A DNA stretch of 64,000 bases, from the NCBI RefSeq assembly GCF_025133575.1, contig NZ_CP104011.1, positions 2,294,001 through 2,358,000 on the forward strand, read 5' to 3'. The DNA comes from Pseudomonas sp. GCEP-101 (GTDB taxonomy: Bacteria > Pseudomonadota > Gammaproteobacteria > Pseudomonadales > Pseudomonadaceae). How positions within the stretch are numbered: position 1 is the first letter of the stretch; each line of letters begins with the position of its first letter. The position numbers and the translations under genes were made by a program. The notes under the pieces were generated by a model. That model saw nothing but the letters and a program-made list of their open reading frames with translations, was not told the origin of the DNA and did no database searches. Below are positions 10,301 to 18,910 of this stretch, piece after piece.

Positions 10301-13300
10301 CGAGCTGCCCAGCCCGCCGGCCGAGCCCGAGCCGGTGGCCGAGGCGCCGGCCAAACCGCTGTCGCTGGCCGAGGTCATGGCCGCTCCGGTGCAGGCGATC
10401 AACCCGCCGGCCCAGGACGTACCGCCCAGCCTGCTGCCGCCGCCCGCCGACGAAGAGCCGATCGACGAAGAGCTGCGCGAAGTCTTCATCGAAGAAGCCG
10501 GCGAGGTGCTGGAAACCATCGGCGAATACCTGCCCGTGTGGCTGGGCAGCGCCGACGACCGTGAATCGCTGACCGAGATCCGCCGCGCCTTCCACACCCT
10601 CAAGGGCAGTGGCCGGATGGTCCGCGCGCTGGTGATCGGCGAACTGGCCTGGTCCATCGAGAACCTGCTCAACCGTGTGCTCGACCGCAGCATCGGCGAC
10701 TCGCCGGCGGTGCAACTGGTGGTGCAGGACGTGGTGGCGCTGATGCCCGAGCTGGTCGGTGAGTACGCCGCCAACGCCCAGCGCCAGCGCGACGACGTCG
10801 ACCGCCTGGCCGCTACCGCCCATGCCCTGGCCAAGGGGCAGCCGGTGCCGCCGCCCAGCGGCGGGCAGCCGGCAAGCGAGGCCGCACTGGCGGAAGAAGC
10901 CAGCGCCGCGAGCGAAATCGAGCAGGCGCCCCAGGCGGGCGAGGGCATCGACAGTCTCGACGAGAGCCTCGACCCGCAACTGCTGGAGATTTTCCGCAAC
11001 GAGGCGGAAACCCACCTGGAAACCCTGGTCGGCTTCCTCGCCGATTGCGCGCAGCAGCTGCCGCAGCCGGTGACCGACGACCTGCAGCGCGCCCTGCACA
11101 CGCTCAAGGGCAGCGCGCACATGGCCGGCATCCTGCCGATCGCCGAAATCGCCACGCCGCTGGAGCGGCTGGTGAAGGAATTCAAGACCAACCTGTTGCA
11201 GGTCGATCTGCGCGAGGCCGAGCTGCTGCACGCCGCCGAAGGCCTGTTCCGCGTCGGTCTCGACCAGTTGGTCGCCGGCCGTCCGCTGGCGCCCATCGAG
11301 GGCAGCGCCGAGCTGCTGGCACGCATCGCGCAGATCCACCAGGAGCGCCTGGAAGCCGCCGAGGCCAAGCGCCGCGGCGAAAGCGGCGAGGGCAGCGGCA
11401 GCGATCCGCAGCTGATCGGCATGTTCCTCGCCGAAGGCATGGACATCCTGCTGGACGCCGAGGACCTGCTGCGCCGCTGGCGCGAACACCCGCAGGAACG
11501 CCAGGAGCTGGGCGCGCTCCACGACGAGCTGGAAACCCTCAGCCGTGGCGCGCAGATGGCCGAGTTGCCGCAGATGGCCGAACTCGCCGACGCGCTGTTG
11601 GCGGTCTACGGCGCCGTGCGCGAGGGCCGCCTTGAGACCGGCGAGGCTTTCTTCACCGCCGCCGAAACCGCCCACGAAGCGCTGATCGGCATGATGGACC
11701 AGGTGGCGGCCGCGCTGCAGGTCAGCGCCCGCCCCGAACAGGTCGAGGCGCTGCACCGCCTGCTTGACGCTCCGGCGCCCCAGGACGATCAGCACGACGC
11801 CGCGGCCATCGAGTTCGTCGATCTGGAAAGCCTGACCGCCGACGACTTCCCGGCCGAGGACGAGGAGTACCTCCTGGGCGGCCGTCCGGTGGACGACGAC
11901 AACCTGCCCGACGGCCTCAGCTGGCCGGCACGGGGCGACAACGACGGCGCCCCGCGCGGCGCCGCCGACGATGACGACGATGACGTCATCACCGCCGAGA
12001 CGCCGCATGCCCATCCCGCCCCGCCGCAGCCGCCGCGCGCGCTGGACGAGGAAATGGTGGCGATCTTCCTCGAAGAGGCGGTGGACATCCTGGATAACGC
12101 CGGCCAGGCGCTGGACCAGTGGCTGGCCTCGCCCGACGGCCTCGCCGCACTCTCCACCCTGCAGCGCGACCTGCATACCCTCAAGGGTGGTGCGCGCATG
12201 GCGGAGATCCGCGAGATCGGCGACCTGTCCCACGAACTCGAATCGCTCTACGAAGGCCTGCTGGACCATCGCTTCCAGCACAGCCAGCCGCTGGGCGACC
12301 TGTTGCGCACCTGTCACGACCGCCTGGCGACCCAGCTCGACCAGTTGCAGGCCGGCCAGGCGCTGGCCGACCCGGCGGACCTGGTGCAGACCATCCGCAC
12401 CTTCCGCCAGAACCCGGCCGCCGGGCTGAACTCGCCCCAGGCCCTTGCCGCCCAGCCGCAGCAGGACGACGCCGCGGCCGAGCAGGAGGAGACCCTGGTG
12501 CTGCCGCAGGTCAGCGAAGACGACCTGGAACTGGCGCTGCCCGCCGAGGCGCTGCCGCAGCCGGACGTCGCCCCAGCGCTGGGCGCGGTCGATCTCGACG
12601 GCGCAGACCTGGACAGCACCAGCCTGGACGGCGGCGAACTTCAGCCCCTCGATGACGCGGCAGTGGCCGAGCCGGCGCCGGATGCCGCGCCGGAGGACAT
12701 CGACCTGCAGGCCTTCCTCGACGAAGCCGAGGCCGAGGTCGCCGAGTCGTCGCCCGCCGAGCCTGAAATCGTCGAGCCGGTCGCCGCTGCTGCCCCCGCC
12801 TCGGGCGTGCAGGACAGCGAGTACGAGCTGGACGAGGACCGCGACCAGGAACTGGTGGAGATCTTCCTCGAGGAAGGTTTCGACATTCTCGAAAGCTCCA
12901 GCGGCGCCCTGCACCGCTGGATGGAAAACCCCGACAACAGCGTCGAGCTGGAAGCGCTGCAACGCGACCTGCACACCCTCAAGGGCGGCGCGCGGATGGC
13001 CGAGATCCGCCCCATCGGCGACCTCGCCCACGAACTGGAATTCCTCTACGAAGGTCTCTGCGGCGGTCGCTTGCGCGCCAGCCCGACACTGTTCGAACTG
13101 CTGCAGCGTTGCCACGACCGTCTCGCCGAGATGCTCGAAGCCGTCCAACAGCATCGCCGGGTGCCGGGAGGTGAATCGCTGATTGACGCGATCCGCCGAT
13201 TTCGCGCCAACCCCGACGAACAACTGAGCATCCCCAGCAGCGTCAGCCTGCACGCCATCGGCTCCGGCCACGCCGCGTCGGAAGGCCCGGAAGCCGACAT

Positions 13301-15671
13301 CCTGGATATCTTCCTGGAAGAGGCCGACGATCTGCTCGAAGGCATGGAGCAGGCCCTCGGCCGCTGGGACGCCGAGCGCGAGAACGGTGCGCTGGACGAG
13401 CTGCTGCGTATCCTTCACACCCTCAAGGGCGGTGCCCGCCTGGCGGGCCAGACCAGCCTGGGCGACCTGGCCCACGACCTCGAACAGCACCTGGGTGAAG
13501 CCCAGCAGCAGGGCGCGCCCTGGCCGGAAAGCCTGCTCATGGACGCGCAGTCCGGCTTCGACGGCCTGCAAGCGGAAGTCGACCAGCTGCGCCTGCACCT
13601 GGGCGAGGTCGAGAGTGCCGACAGCCAGCCCGACGAGCCCCTCGTTGAGGAGCCCGTCGCCGAGCACGCCGCGCCGCTGAACCTGCCGGCCCTGCCCGAA
13701 GCCATCATGGCCGCCGCCGTGCCCCAGCGCGTCGACGCGCCGGTGGTGCTGCCCTTCGTCCGCCGTGCCCAGGAAGCCGCCCAGGAAGCCGCCGCGCGCC
13801 GCGCGCCGCAGGAACTGGTGAAGGTGCCGGCGCAGTTGCTCGAAGGCCTGGTCAACCTCGCCGGTGAGACCTCGATCTTCCGTGGCCGCGTCGAGCAGCA
13901 GGTGAGCGACGTCGGTTCGACCCTGGGCGAGATGGACGCCACCATCGAGCGGGTGCGCGACCAACTGCGCCGCCTCGATACCGAAACCCAGGCGCAGATC
14001 CTCTCGCGCCACCAGGCCGACGCCGAGCGCGCCGGCTACGAGGACTTCGACCCGCTGGAAATGGACCGCTACTCGCAACTGCAGCAGCTCTCCCGCGCGC
14101 TGTTCGAGTCCGCGTCCGACCTGTTCGACCTCAAGGAAACCCTGGCCGCGAAGAACCGCGATGCCGAGACCCTGCTGCTGCAACAGGCGCGGGTCAACAC
14201 CGAGCTGCAGGAAGGCCTGATGCGCACCCGCATGGTGCCCTTCGACCGCCTGGTGCCGCGCCTGCGGCGGATCGTCCGCCAGGTGGCGAGCGAACTGGGC
14301 AAGCAGGTGGAGTTCGTCGTCAGCAACGCCGAAGGCGAGATGGACCGCACCGTGCTGGAACGGATCGTCGCCCCGCTGGAGCACATGCTGCGCAACGCGG
14401 TCGACCACGGCATCGAGTCCGGCGAGGCGCGCCGCATCGCCGGCAAGCCCGAGCAGGGCACCATCCGCCTGACCCTGGGCCGCGAGGGCGGCGACATCCT
14501 CCTGACCCTGGCCGACGACGGCGCCGGCATCCGCCTGGACGCCGTGCGCCGCAAGGCCATCGAGCGCGGGCTGATGGCCGAGGACAGCGAGCTGAACGAC
14601 CACGAGGTGCTGCAGTTCATCCTCGAGGCCGGCTTCAGCACCGCCGAGAAGGTCACGCAGATTTCCGGCCGTGGCGTGGGCATGGACGTGGTGAACTCCG
14701 AGGTGAAGCAGCTCGGCGGCTCCATGAGCATCCATTCGCGCGTCGGCGAAGGCACCCGCTTCGACATCCGCCTGCCGTTCACCGTGTCGGTGAACCGCGC
14801 GCTGATGGTGCTCTCCGGCGAGGACCTGTACGCCCTGCCGCTGAACACCATCGAAGGTATCGTGCGCGTCTCGCCGTACGAGCTGGAAGCCCTCTACGAG
14901 CAGGCCGCCGCCGACGAATCCGGCGCCGCGCCGCGCTTCGAGTACGCCGGCCAGAGCTACGAACTGAAATACCTGGGCGACCTGCTCAACAACGGCCAGC
15001 ATCCCAAGCTGGTCGGCCAGTCGCTGCCGCTGCCGGTGATCCTGGTGCGCTCGGCGGACCACGCCGTGGCGGTGCAGGTGGATGCCCTGGCCGGCTCGCG
15101 CGAGATCGTGGTGAAGAGCCTCGGCGCGCAGTTCGCCGGCGTCAGCGGCATCTCCGGTGCGACCATCCTCGGTGACGGTCGCGTGGTGGTGATTCTCGAC
15201 CTGCTGGCGACCATCCGCGTGCTGCACGCGCAGCATGTCCAGCACGCTCCGCGCCGCCAACTGGCCGGCCCGGCCGCGGCGGACGTCGAGCACCAGCGCC
15301 CGACCCTGGTCATGGTGGTGGACGACTCGGTCACCGTGCGCAAGGTCACCAGCCGCCTGCTGGAGCGCAACGGCATGAACGTGCTCACCGCCAAGGACGG
15401 GGTGGACGCCATCGCCCAGCTGCAGGAACACAAGCCCGACATCATGCTGCTGGACATCGAGATGCCGCGCATGGACGGCTTCGAGGTGGCCACTCTGGTG
15501 CGCCACGATGAACAGCTGAAGGACCTGCCGATCATCATGATTACCTCCCGTACCGGCGAGAAGCACCGCGACCGTGCCCTGGCCATCGGCGTCAACCAGT
15601 ACCTGGGCAAGCCGTACCAGGAATCCGAGCTGCTGGAGAACATCCAGAAGCTGGTGAAGGCCCATGTCTGA
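7329..15671 (+). CDS. chpA: ChpA, multi-phosphotransfer CheA-type hybrid kinase
   Basis: This 2780-residue kinase is the hub of the pilus chemosensory system. Transmitter sites seen are H49 (HQVRG), T476 (TQVRGG, the Tpt), H1089 and H1257 (HTLKGS), E1402 at the position aligned with His in the next module, then H1616, H1882 and H2030 (HTLKGG). The CheA core follows: dimerisation from about 2165, ATPase with RNAVDHG, DDGAGI and GRGVGMDVV (about 2338-2470), a CheW domain (about 2487-2640) and a C-terminal receiver with D2709 in LLDIEMPRMDG. PAO1 ChpA is 2472 residues. Much of the difference seems to lie in an acidic Ala/Pro-rich linker (about 560-1047) carrying eight Trp-centred short motifs. 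MGDRHDYVALEW at 7329 matches the known N-terminus; an ATG at 7314 is also possible. chpB overlaps its end by 8 bp. Confidence 0.97.
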   Translation: MGDRHDYVALEWVKGEIAETLKQARQALESYVENPQDPTRMGFCLAYIHQVRGTLQMVEFYGAALLAEEMEYLTQALIDGKVASQSEALEVLMQAILQLPAYLERIQSARRDLPMVVLPLLNDLRTARGEKLLSETSLFSPDLSQQSPVLPVDALARLRTAELPALLRKLRQMLQVALVGVIRNQDLPTNLGYLARVFARLESLCKDAPLGRLWVIASAMIEGLANGSIANGTSVRNLLRQVDREFKRLVDQGADAMNQPAPDELIKNLLFYVAKASDQSPRVRAVKDEYRLDDALPGAALVDEERARLAGPDRDAMRSVVGALCEELVRVKDSLDLFVRSDRSGVNELGSLLAPLKQIADTLAVLGFGQPRKVILDQIEVVSALARGQRQPNDATLMDVAGALLYVEATLAGMVGPSEEPGSEENVLPTTDVEQIHQVVIKEARNGLELAKDAIIEFIASQWNHEHLARVPELLTQVRGGLAMISQERAAKLLENCNRYIQEQLLVRQAVPDWHSLDTLADAITSVEYYLERLSEDHNTQGDMILDVAEESLDSLGYSLTPRPSILDAPPPAHVPAPLDNPLDEIDVLAAEPLAEPTEAVPVDDVPALAAPVEIADSFEPVSLDAAPFDEPSFDVPAEPVVVEQEALADASPFELADLDTPPTAEESADSFTFESLEPVVEPAKADESALPADFDLAGEPGTLPAGEAEPTFTFEPLALDAGVPAAEPSADLGAWTLDEGEPLAAAPVATLEPESLSWDIELEPAAPITDTTLADEGWALDDSHKAESIDFSLETLDETPAPSQPAELSWSLDDAAPLAEVPPAAAVTEDLASLPSLEATPAPLDELSWDMETLAPADDKTAEEDWFSIDLSQPAAETPAPSLKLDEHFASLEAAPLVTLETLDDLSLDAQPDSLELPTPDAALVSDDNWTLGELSEPTVLDAGVDLSLDAPLHLEPLEPLEPLSDAEAPSLQAEAWSDANIADLDLPEVELPSPPAEPEPVAEAPAKPLSLAEVMAAPVQAINPPAQDVPPSLLPPPADEEPIDEELREVFIEEAGEVLETIGEYLPVWLGSADDRESLTEIRRAFHTLKGSGRMVRALVIGELAWSIENLLNRVLDRSIGDSPAVQLVVQDVVALMPELVGEYAANAQRQRDDVDRLAATAHALAKGQPVPPPSGGQPASEAALAEEASAASEIEQAPQAGEGIDSLDESLDPQLLEIFRNEAETHLETLVGFLADCAQQLPQPVTDDLQRALHTLKGSAHMAGILPIAEIATPLERLVKEFKTNLLQVDLREAELLHAAEGLFRVGLDQLVAGRPLAPIEGSAELLARIAQIHQERLEAAEAKRRGESGEGSGSDPQLIGMFLAEGMDILLDAEDLLRRWREHPQERQELGALHDELETLSRGAQMAELPQMAELADALLAVYGAVREGRLETGEAFFTAAETAHEALIGMMDQVAAALQVSARPEQVEALHRLLDAPAPQDDQHDAAAIEFVDLESLTADDFPAEDEEYLLGGRPVDDDNLPDGLSWPARGDNDGAPRGAADDDDDDVITAETPHAHPAPPQPPRALDEEMVAIFLEEAVDILDNAGQALDQWLASPDGLAALSTLQRDLHTLKGGARMAEIREIGDLSHELESLYEGLLDHRFQHSQPLGDLLRTCHDRLATQLDQLQAGQALADPADLVQTIRTFRQNPAAGLNSPQALAAQPQQDDAAAEQEETLVLPQVSEDDLELALPAEALPQPDVAPALGAVDLDGADLDSTSLDGGELQPLDDAAVAEPAPDAAPEDIDLQAFLDEAEAEVAESSPAEPEIVEPVAAAAPASGVQDSEYELDEDRDQELVEIFLEEGFDILESSSGALHRWMENPDNSVELEALQRDLHTLKGGARMAEIRPIGDLAHELEFLYEGLCGGRLRASPTLFELLQRCHDRLAEMLEAVQQHRRVPGGESLIDAIRRFRANPDEQLSIPSSVSLHAIGSGHAASEGPEADILDIFLEEADDLLEGMEQALGRWDAERENGALDELLRILHTLKGGARLAGQTSLGDLAHDLEQHLGEAQQQGAPWPESLLMDAQSGFDGLQAEVDQLRLHLGEVESADSQPDEPLVEEPVAEHAAPLNLPALPEAIMAAAVPQRVDAPVVLPFVRRAQEAAQEAAARRAPQELVKVPAQLLEGLVNLAGETSIFRGRVEQQVSDVGSTLGEMDATIERVRDQLRRLDTETQAQILSRHQADAERAGYEDFDPLEMDRYSQLQQLSRALFESASDLFDLKETLAAKNRDAETLLLQQARVNTELQEGLMRTRMVPFDRLVPRLRRIVRQVASELGKQVEFVVSNAEGEMDRTVLERIVAPLEHMLRNAVDHGIESGEARRIAGKPEQGTIRLTLGREGGDILLTLADDGAGIRLDAVRRKAIERGLMAEDSELNDHEVLQFILEAGFSTAEKVTQISGRGVGMDVVNSEVKQLGGSMSIHSRVGEGTRFDIRLPFTVSVNRALMVLSGEDLYALPLNTIEGIVRVSPYELEALYEQAAADESGAAPRFEYAGQSYELKYLGDLLNNGQHPKLVGQSLPLPVILVRSADHAVAVQVDALAGSREIVVKSLGAQFAGVSGISGATILGDGRVVVILDLLATIRVLHAQHVQHAPRRQLAGPAAADVEHQRPTLVMVVDDSVTVRKVTSRLLERNGMNVLTAKDGVDAIAQLQEHKPDIMLLDIEMPRMDGFEVATLVRHDEQLKDLPIIMITSRTGEKHRDRALAIGVNQYLGKPYQESELLENIQKLVKAHV

Positions 15672-16698
15672 GCAGAGCACGCCGCGGATCGCGGTGATTG
15701 CCGACACCTCCCTGCAGCGCCACGTGCTGGCCCAGGCCCTGGCCGGCCATGGCTACCAGGTGGTGCTCAACGCCGACCCGGCGCGCCTGGAAAGCGAGCA
15801 GCTGGACGCCTGCGAGACCGACCTGTGGCTGGTGGACCTGGCACAGCAGGAAGACTCGCCGCTGGTGGACAACCTGCTGGAACAGTCGCGGGTCCCCGTG
15901 CTGTTCGGCGAGGGGCATGCACCGGAGCGGCATTCCGAACATTACCCGCGCTGGGAGCGCCGGCTGGTGTCCAAGCTGCGCAAGCTGGTGGGCGACCCCA
16001 GCGCCGGCGTCGGCCGCAGCCTGGCCGCCCTGCTCGACGAAGCGCAGCGCCCGAACCGCGTGGCGCTGCCCGAGGATCTCGCCGCTTCGCCACTGAAGGC
16101 CGGCGAACCGGCGGCGCAGGTCTGGCTGCTGGCTGCTTCGCTGGGTGGCCCGGCGGCGGTGAAGACCTTCCTCGATGCGCTGCCCGGCGGCCTGCCGGTG
16201 GGCTTCCTGTATGCCCAGCACATCGATGCGTCGTTCGAGGCGAACCTGCCGCAAGCGGTCGGCCGCCACAGCCAGTGGCACGTCAACACCGTGCGCGACG
16301 GTGACCCGGTGCGCTGCGGCGAAGTCGTCGTGGTGCCGATCGCCCGCGAGCTGGGCTTCGACGATTCGGCGCGGATGCACGTGCAGGATCGTGGCTGGCC
16401 GGAACCCTACAGCCCGTCCATCGACCAGATGATGCTCAACCTCGCCCAGCAGTACGGCGAGCGCTGCGGCGTGATCGTGTTCAGCGGCATGTGCAGCGAC
16501 GGCAGTGCCGCCGCGGCCTACGTGCGCCGCCAGGGCGCGCCGATCTGGACCCAGCGCGCCGACAGCTGCGCCTGTTCGAGCATGCCCGACAGCCTGCGCG
16601 AGGGCGGCTACAGCACCTTCTCCGGCGACCCGCGCGAACTCGCGGCGGCGCTGGTCAATCACCTCGCCGAGCAATGCGTCGGCGCAGTCACGCAGTGA
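15664..16698 (+). CDS. chpB: CheB-type methylesterase ChpB
   Basis: This 344-residue protein has a C-terminal CheB esterase domain with catalytic S159 (LLAASLGGP), H186 (YAQHIDAS) and D279 (FSGMCSDGS). It should demethylate PilJ and oppose PilK. The N-terminal about 110 residues resemble a receiver in length but are degenerate: one acid (D14) where most receivers have two, D58 in LWLVDLA, and no clear conserved lysine. The start overlaps the chpA stop by 8 bp, so translation is probably coupled. Confidence 0.93.
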   Translation: MSEQSTPRIAVIADTSLQRHVLAQALAGHGYQVVLNADPARLESEQLDACETDLWLVDLAQQEDSPLVDNLLEQSRVPVLFGEGHAPERHSEHYPRWERRLVSKLRKLVGDPSAGVGRSLAALLDEAQRPNRVALPEDLAASPLKAGEPAAQVWLLAASLGGPAAVKTFLDALPGGLPVGFLYAQHIDASFEANLPQAVGRHSQWHVNTVRDGDPVRCGEVVVVPIARELGFDDSARMHVQDRGWPEPYSPSIDQMMLNLAQQYGERCGVIVFSGMCSDGSAAAAYVRRQGAPIWTQRADSCACSSMPDSLREGGYSTFSGDPRELAAALVNHLAEQCVGAVTQ

Positions 16699-16709
16699 GA
16701 TAAGGCCCG

Positions 16710-17216
16710 ATGAGTGATCTTCCCATCGCCAATGCCAGCACCGCCGTTGCCCATGGCGCCGCGGCCAACGCCGCCCCCGGCAGCCTGACGGCCCTGCTGG
16801 TGCCGCTGGCCGACCGCAACCTGCTGCTGCCCAACGTGGCGGTGGCCGAGCTGATCACCTACCGCGCGCCGCACCCGGTGGACGGCCTGCCGTCGTGGTA
16901 CCTGGGCCAGGTGGCCTGGCGCGACCTGCGCCTGCCGCTGCTGTCCTTCGAGGCGGCCTCCGACGGTCAGGCCGAAGTCAGCCCCGGTGCACGGGTGATC
17001 GTGGTCAACGCCCTGGGCGGGCGGCCCAACGTGAAGTTCTTCGCCCTGCTGGTGCAGGGCATCCCGCGCTCGGTGAAAGTTGGCGGCGACCTCAAGCGCG
17101 CCGACGTGGCGCTGGCGCCGCTGGAGCTGGACGCGGTGGACCTGGGCGACGCCCAGGCGCGCATCCCCGACCTGGTCGCGCTGGAACAGAAGCTGGCCGA
17201 CTCCGGCCTGATCTGA
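16710..17216 (+). CDS. chpC: CheW-like adaptor ChpC
   Basis: This 168-residue CheW-fold protein has recognisable segments LTALLVPLADRNLLLPNVAVAE and RDLRLPLLSFE. It is the second adaptor of the Chp system and has been proposed to connect other receptors to ChpA. It begins 11 bp after chpB. The N-terminal 25 residues are Ala-rich and low in complexity. Confidence 0.92.
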   Translation: MSDLPIANASTAVAHGAAANAAPGSLTALLVPLADRNLLLPNVAVAELITYRAPHPVDGLPSWYLGQVAWRDLRLPLLSFEAASDGQAEVSPGARVIVVNALGGRPNVKFFALLVQGIPRSVKVGGDLKRADVALAPLELDAVDLGDAQARIPDLVALEQKLADSGLI

Positions 17217-17223
17217 GCCCGCC

Positions 17224-18024
17224 ATGAGCGCTGGCCTGCGCCTCGCCCAGCTGGGGGAGCAACCCGGCTTCGAGGTGGCCGGCGCCACCCTCGGCGGCCA
17301 TCGCTTCGAACGCCACAGCCACGACGAATTCGTCATCAGCGCCAACCTGCGCGGCGAGGAAAGCGTCTGGCTGGACGGCCGCACCTTCGAGGCCGGCCCC
17401 GGTGCCGTCACCACCTACAACCCCGGCCAGATCCAGGGCGGCGGCGTTGCCGAGGGCCAGCCCTGGCAATTCGTCAGCCTCTACGTCGCGCCCGATCCGC
17501 TGGCGGCGATGCTCGGCCTGCAACGCCTGGAATTCGAATGCCCCAGTCGCCGCCTGCCGACCCTGGCCGCTGCCCTGGCGGACGCCGTGGAGCGCGTGCT
17601 GGGCGAGGACAGCTTCGTTCGCCAGCGGGGCGAAGAGCGCCTGACCCTGCTGCTGGCCGAGATCGCCCGCGCCACGGGCGTACGCCTGCCGCAGGAGGCG
17701 GTGGAGCAGGGCGGGCGGATCACCGACCTGCAGGACTGGCTGGCCGCCGACCTGGCGCGCCAGCCCAGCCTCGACGAGATGGCGGCCTACCTTGGACTGT
17801 CGCGCTTCCACCTGCTGCGCAGCTTCCAGAAACAGGTGGGCCTGAGCCCCCGGCAATGGGCGATGCAACTGCGCACCCGCCGCGCCCAGGCGCTGCTGCG
17901 CGCCGGCCTGCCGGCCACCGCGGTGGCCCATGAGCTGGGCTTCGCCGACCAGAGCCACCTGAACCGGCACTTCCGCGCGGCCTACGGCGTGTCGCCAGGG
18001 CACTTCCAGCGCGCCCTGCGCTGA
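17224..18024 (+). CDS. chpD: AraC-family regulator ChpD
   Basis: This 266-residue protein has an N-terminal cupin-like effector domain (HRFERHSHDEFVI) and a C-terminal double helix-turn-helix of AraC type (about 165-266: LDEMAAYLGLSRFHLLRSFQ, then AVAHELGFADQSHLNRHFR). It starts 7 bp after chpC, so it is cotranscribed. Position matches PAO1 ChpD. Such pairs with a LysE exporter (chpE next) usually regulate the exporter. The ligand and targets cannot be read from the sequence, and no role in twitching is implied. Confidence 0.9.
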   Translation: MSAGLRLAQLGEQPGFEVAGATLGGHRFERHSHDEFVISANLRGEESVWLDGRTFEAGPGAVTTYNPGQIQGGGVAEGQPWQFVSLYVAPDPLAAMLGLQRLEFECPSRRLPTLAAALADAVERVLGEDSFVRQRGEERLTLLLAEIARATGVRLPQEAVEQGGRITDLQDWLAADLARQPSLDEMAAYLGLSRFHLLRSFQKQVGLSPRQWAMQLRTRRAQALLRAGLPATAVAHELGFADQSHLNRHFRAAYGVSPGHFQRALR

Positions 18025-18097
18025 GCAATCCGGTTCAAGTCCGGCGGCCGCCGCCCGGGCAGAATCGCCCCATCGCCATCCTGTCCGGAGCCGCTCC

Positions 18098-18709
18098 ATG
18101 ACCCTGTTTTTCGCCGCGCTGCTGTTCGGCATCGTCTTCTGCCTGTCGCCCGGCGCGGTCCTCGCCGATACCCTGCGCCGCGGTTTGAAGGGCGGCTTCC
18201 GCCCGGCGCTGCTGGTGCAGTTCGGCTCGCTGATCGGTGACGCGGTGTGGGCGCTGATCGGCCTGACCGGGCTGGCGCTGCTGCTGGGCCACGAGACGTT
18301 GCGCCTGCCGCTGACCCTGGCCAGCGCAGCCTACCTGGCCTGGCTAGGTGTGCAGAGCCTGCGCGATGCGCGCCAGGTTGGCGGGGTAGAGGAGGGCGAC
18401 AGCGCCGAACACCACGCCGGCGCCTTCGCTTCCGGGGCCATGCTGTCGCTGTCGAACCCGAAGAACATCGTCTACTGGGGCGCCCTGGGCGGCGCCATGG
18501 CCGGGCTGGTGGACGGCGTGCCGACGCTGGCGGACTCGCTGGTGTTCTTCGCCGGCTTCATGACCGCCTCGGTGCTCTGCTGCTTCCTCTGTGCCGCGCT
18601 GGTGGACTGGCTCCGACGCAACGCCTCGCCGCGCTGGCACCGGGTGAGCCATGCGTTGTGCGGGGTCGTGCTGCTGGTGCTGGCGGGGTTGGCGTTGCGG
18701 GGGATCTGA
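18098..18709 (+). CDS. chpE: LysE/RhtB-family exporter ChpE
   Basis: This 203-residue inner-membrane protein has about six hydrophobic helices and the family's opening pattern (ALLFGIVFCLSPGAVLADTL) and SLSNPKNIVYWGALGG motif. The family exports amino acids or derivatives. It lies 73 bp after chpD and ends the Chp gene run; a REPIN and a palindrome follow. The substrate is unknown. Confidence 0.9.
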   Translation: MTLFFAALLFGIVFCLSPGAVLADTLRRGLKGGFRPALLVQFGSLIGDAVWALIGLTGLALLLGHETLRLPLTLASAAYLAWLGVQSLRDARQVGGVEEGDSAEHHAGAFASGAMLSLSNPKNIVYWGALGGAMAGLVDGVPTLADSLVFFAGFMTASVLCCFLCAALVDWLRRNASPRWHRVSHALCGVVLLVLAGLALRGI

Positions 18710-18735
18710 TTCGCCGGATACGCCAGCGCTGTGTG

Positions 18736-18812
18736 GTTCGCGAGCAAGCTCGCTCCTACAGCTCGCCGGCCAGCTCGGAGTGCTTTTCGTAGGAGCGAGC
18801 TTGCTCGCGAAC
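18736..18812. repeat. REPIN (inverted REP pair)
   Basis: Two 24-bp REP sequences in opposite orientation (18736-18759 and 18789-18812) with core GTAGGAGCGAGCTTGCTCGC are separated by 29 bp. They lie just after chpE. Such pairs are mobilised by RAYT transposases, none of which is in this window. The pair can fold into a long hairpin and may act as a 3' mRNA end for chpE. Confidence 0.9.
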
Positions 18813-18838
18813 CTGTCTGGCATCGGCGTTGCCGGTTG

Positions 18839-18883
18839 CCCTCACCCCAGCCCTCTCCCTGCGGGAGAGGGTTAGGGTGAGGG
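18839..18883. repeat. 45-bp perfect-arm palindrome (CCCTCACCC type)
   Basis: The arms are CCCTCACCC-(C/T)AGCCCTCTCCC and its complement around a short loop, between the REPIN and the rsmE stop codon. It is extragenic and hairpin-forming; similar elements occur dispersed in pseudomonads and other proteobacteria. It may terminate rsmE transcription, but there is no clear T tract. Confidence 0.8.
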
Positions 18884-18910
18884 GCTCAGGGGGTGGCGTT
18901 AATTGTGACC

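Noticed and set aside
9270..15707. Very long open frame opposite chpA
   Set aside because: It is a GC-codon shadow of chpA: no recognisable domain, extreme Gln/Val/His/Leu/Gly composition, and the chpA frame carries all known motifs.
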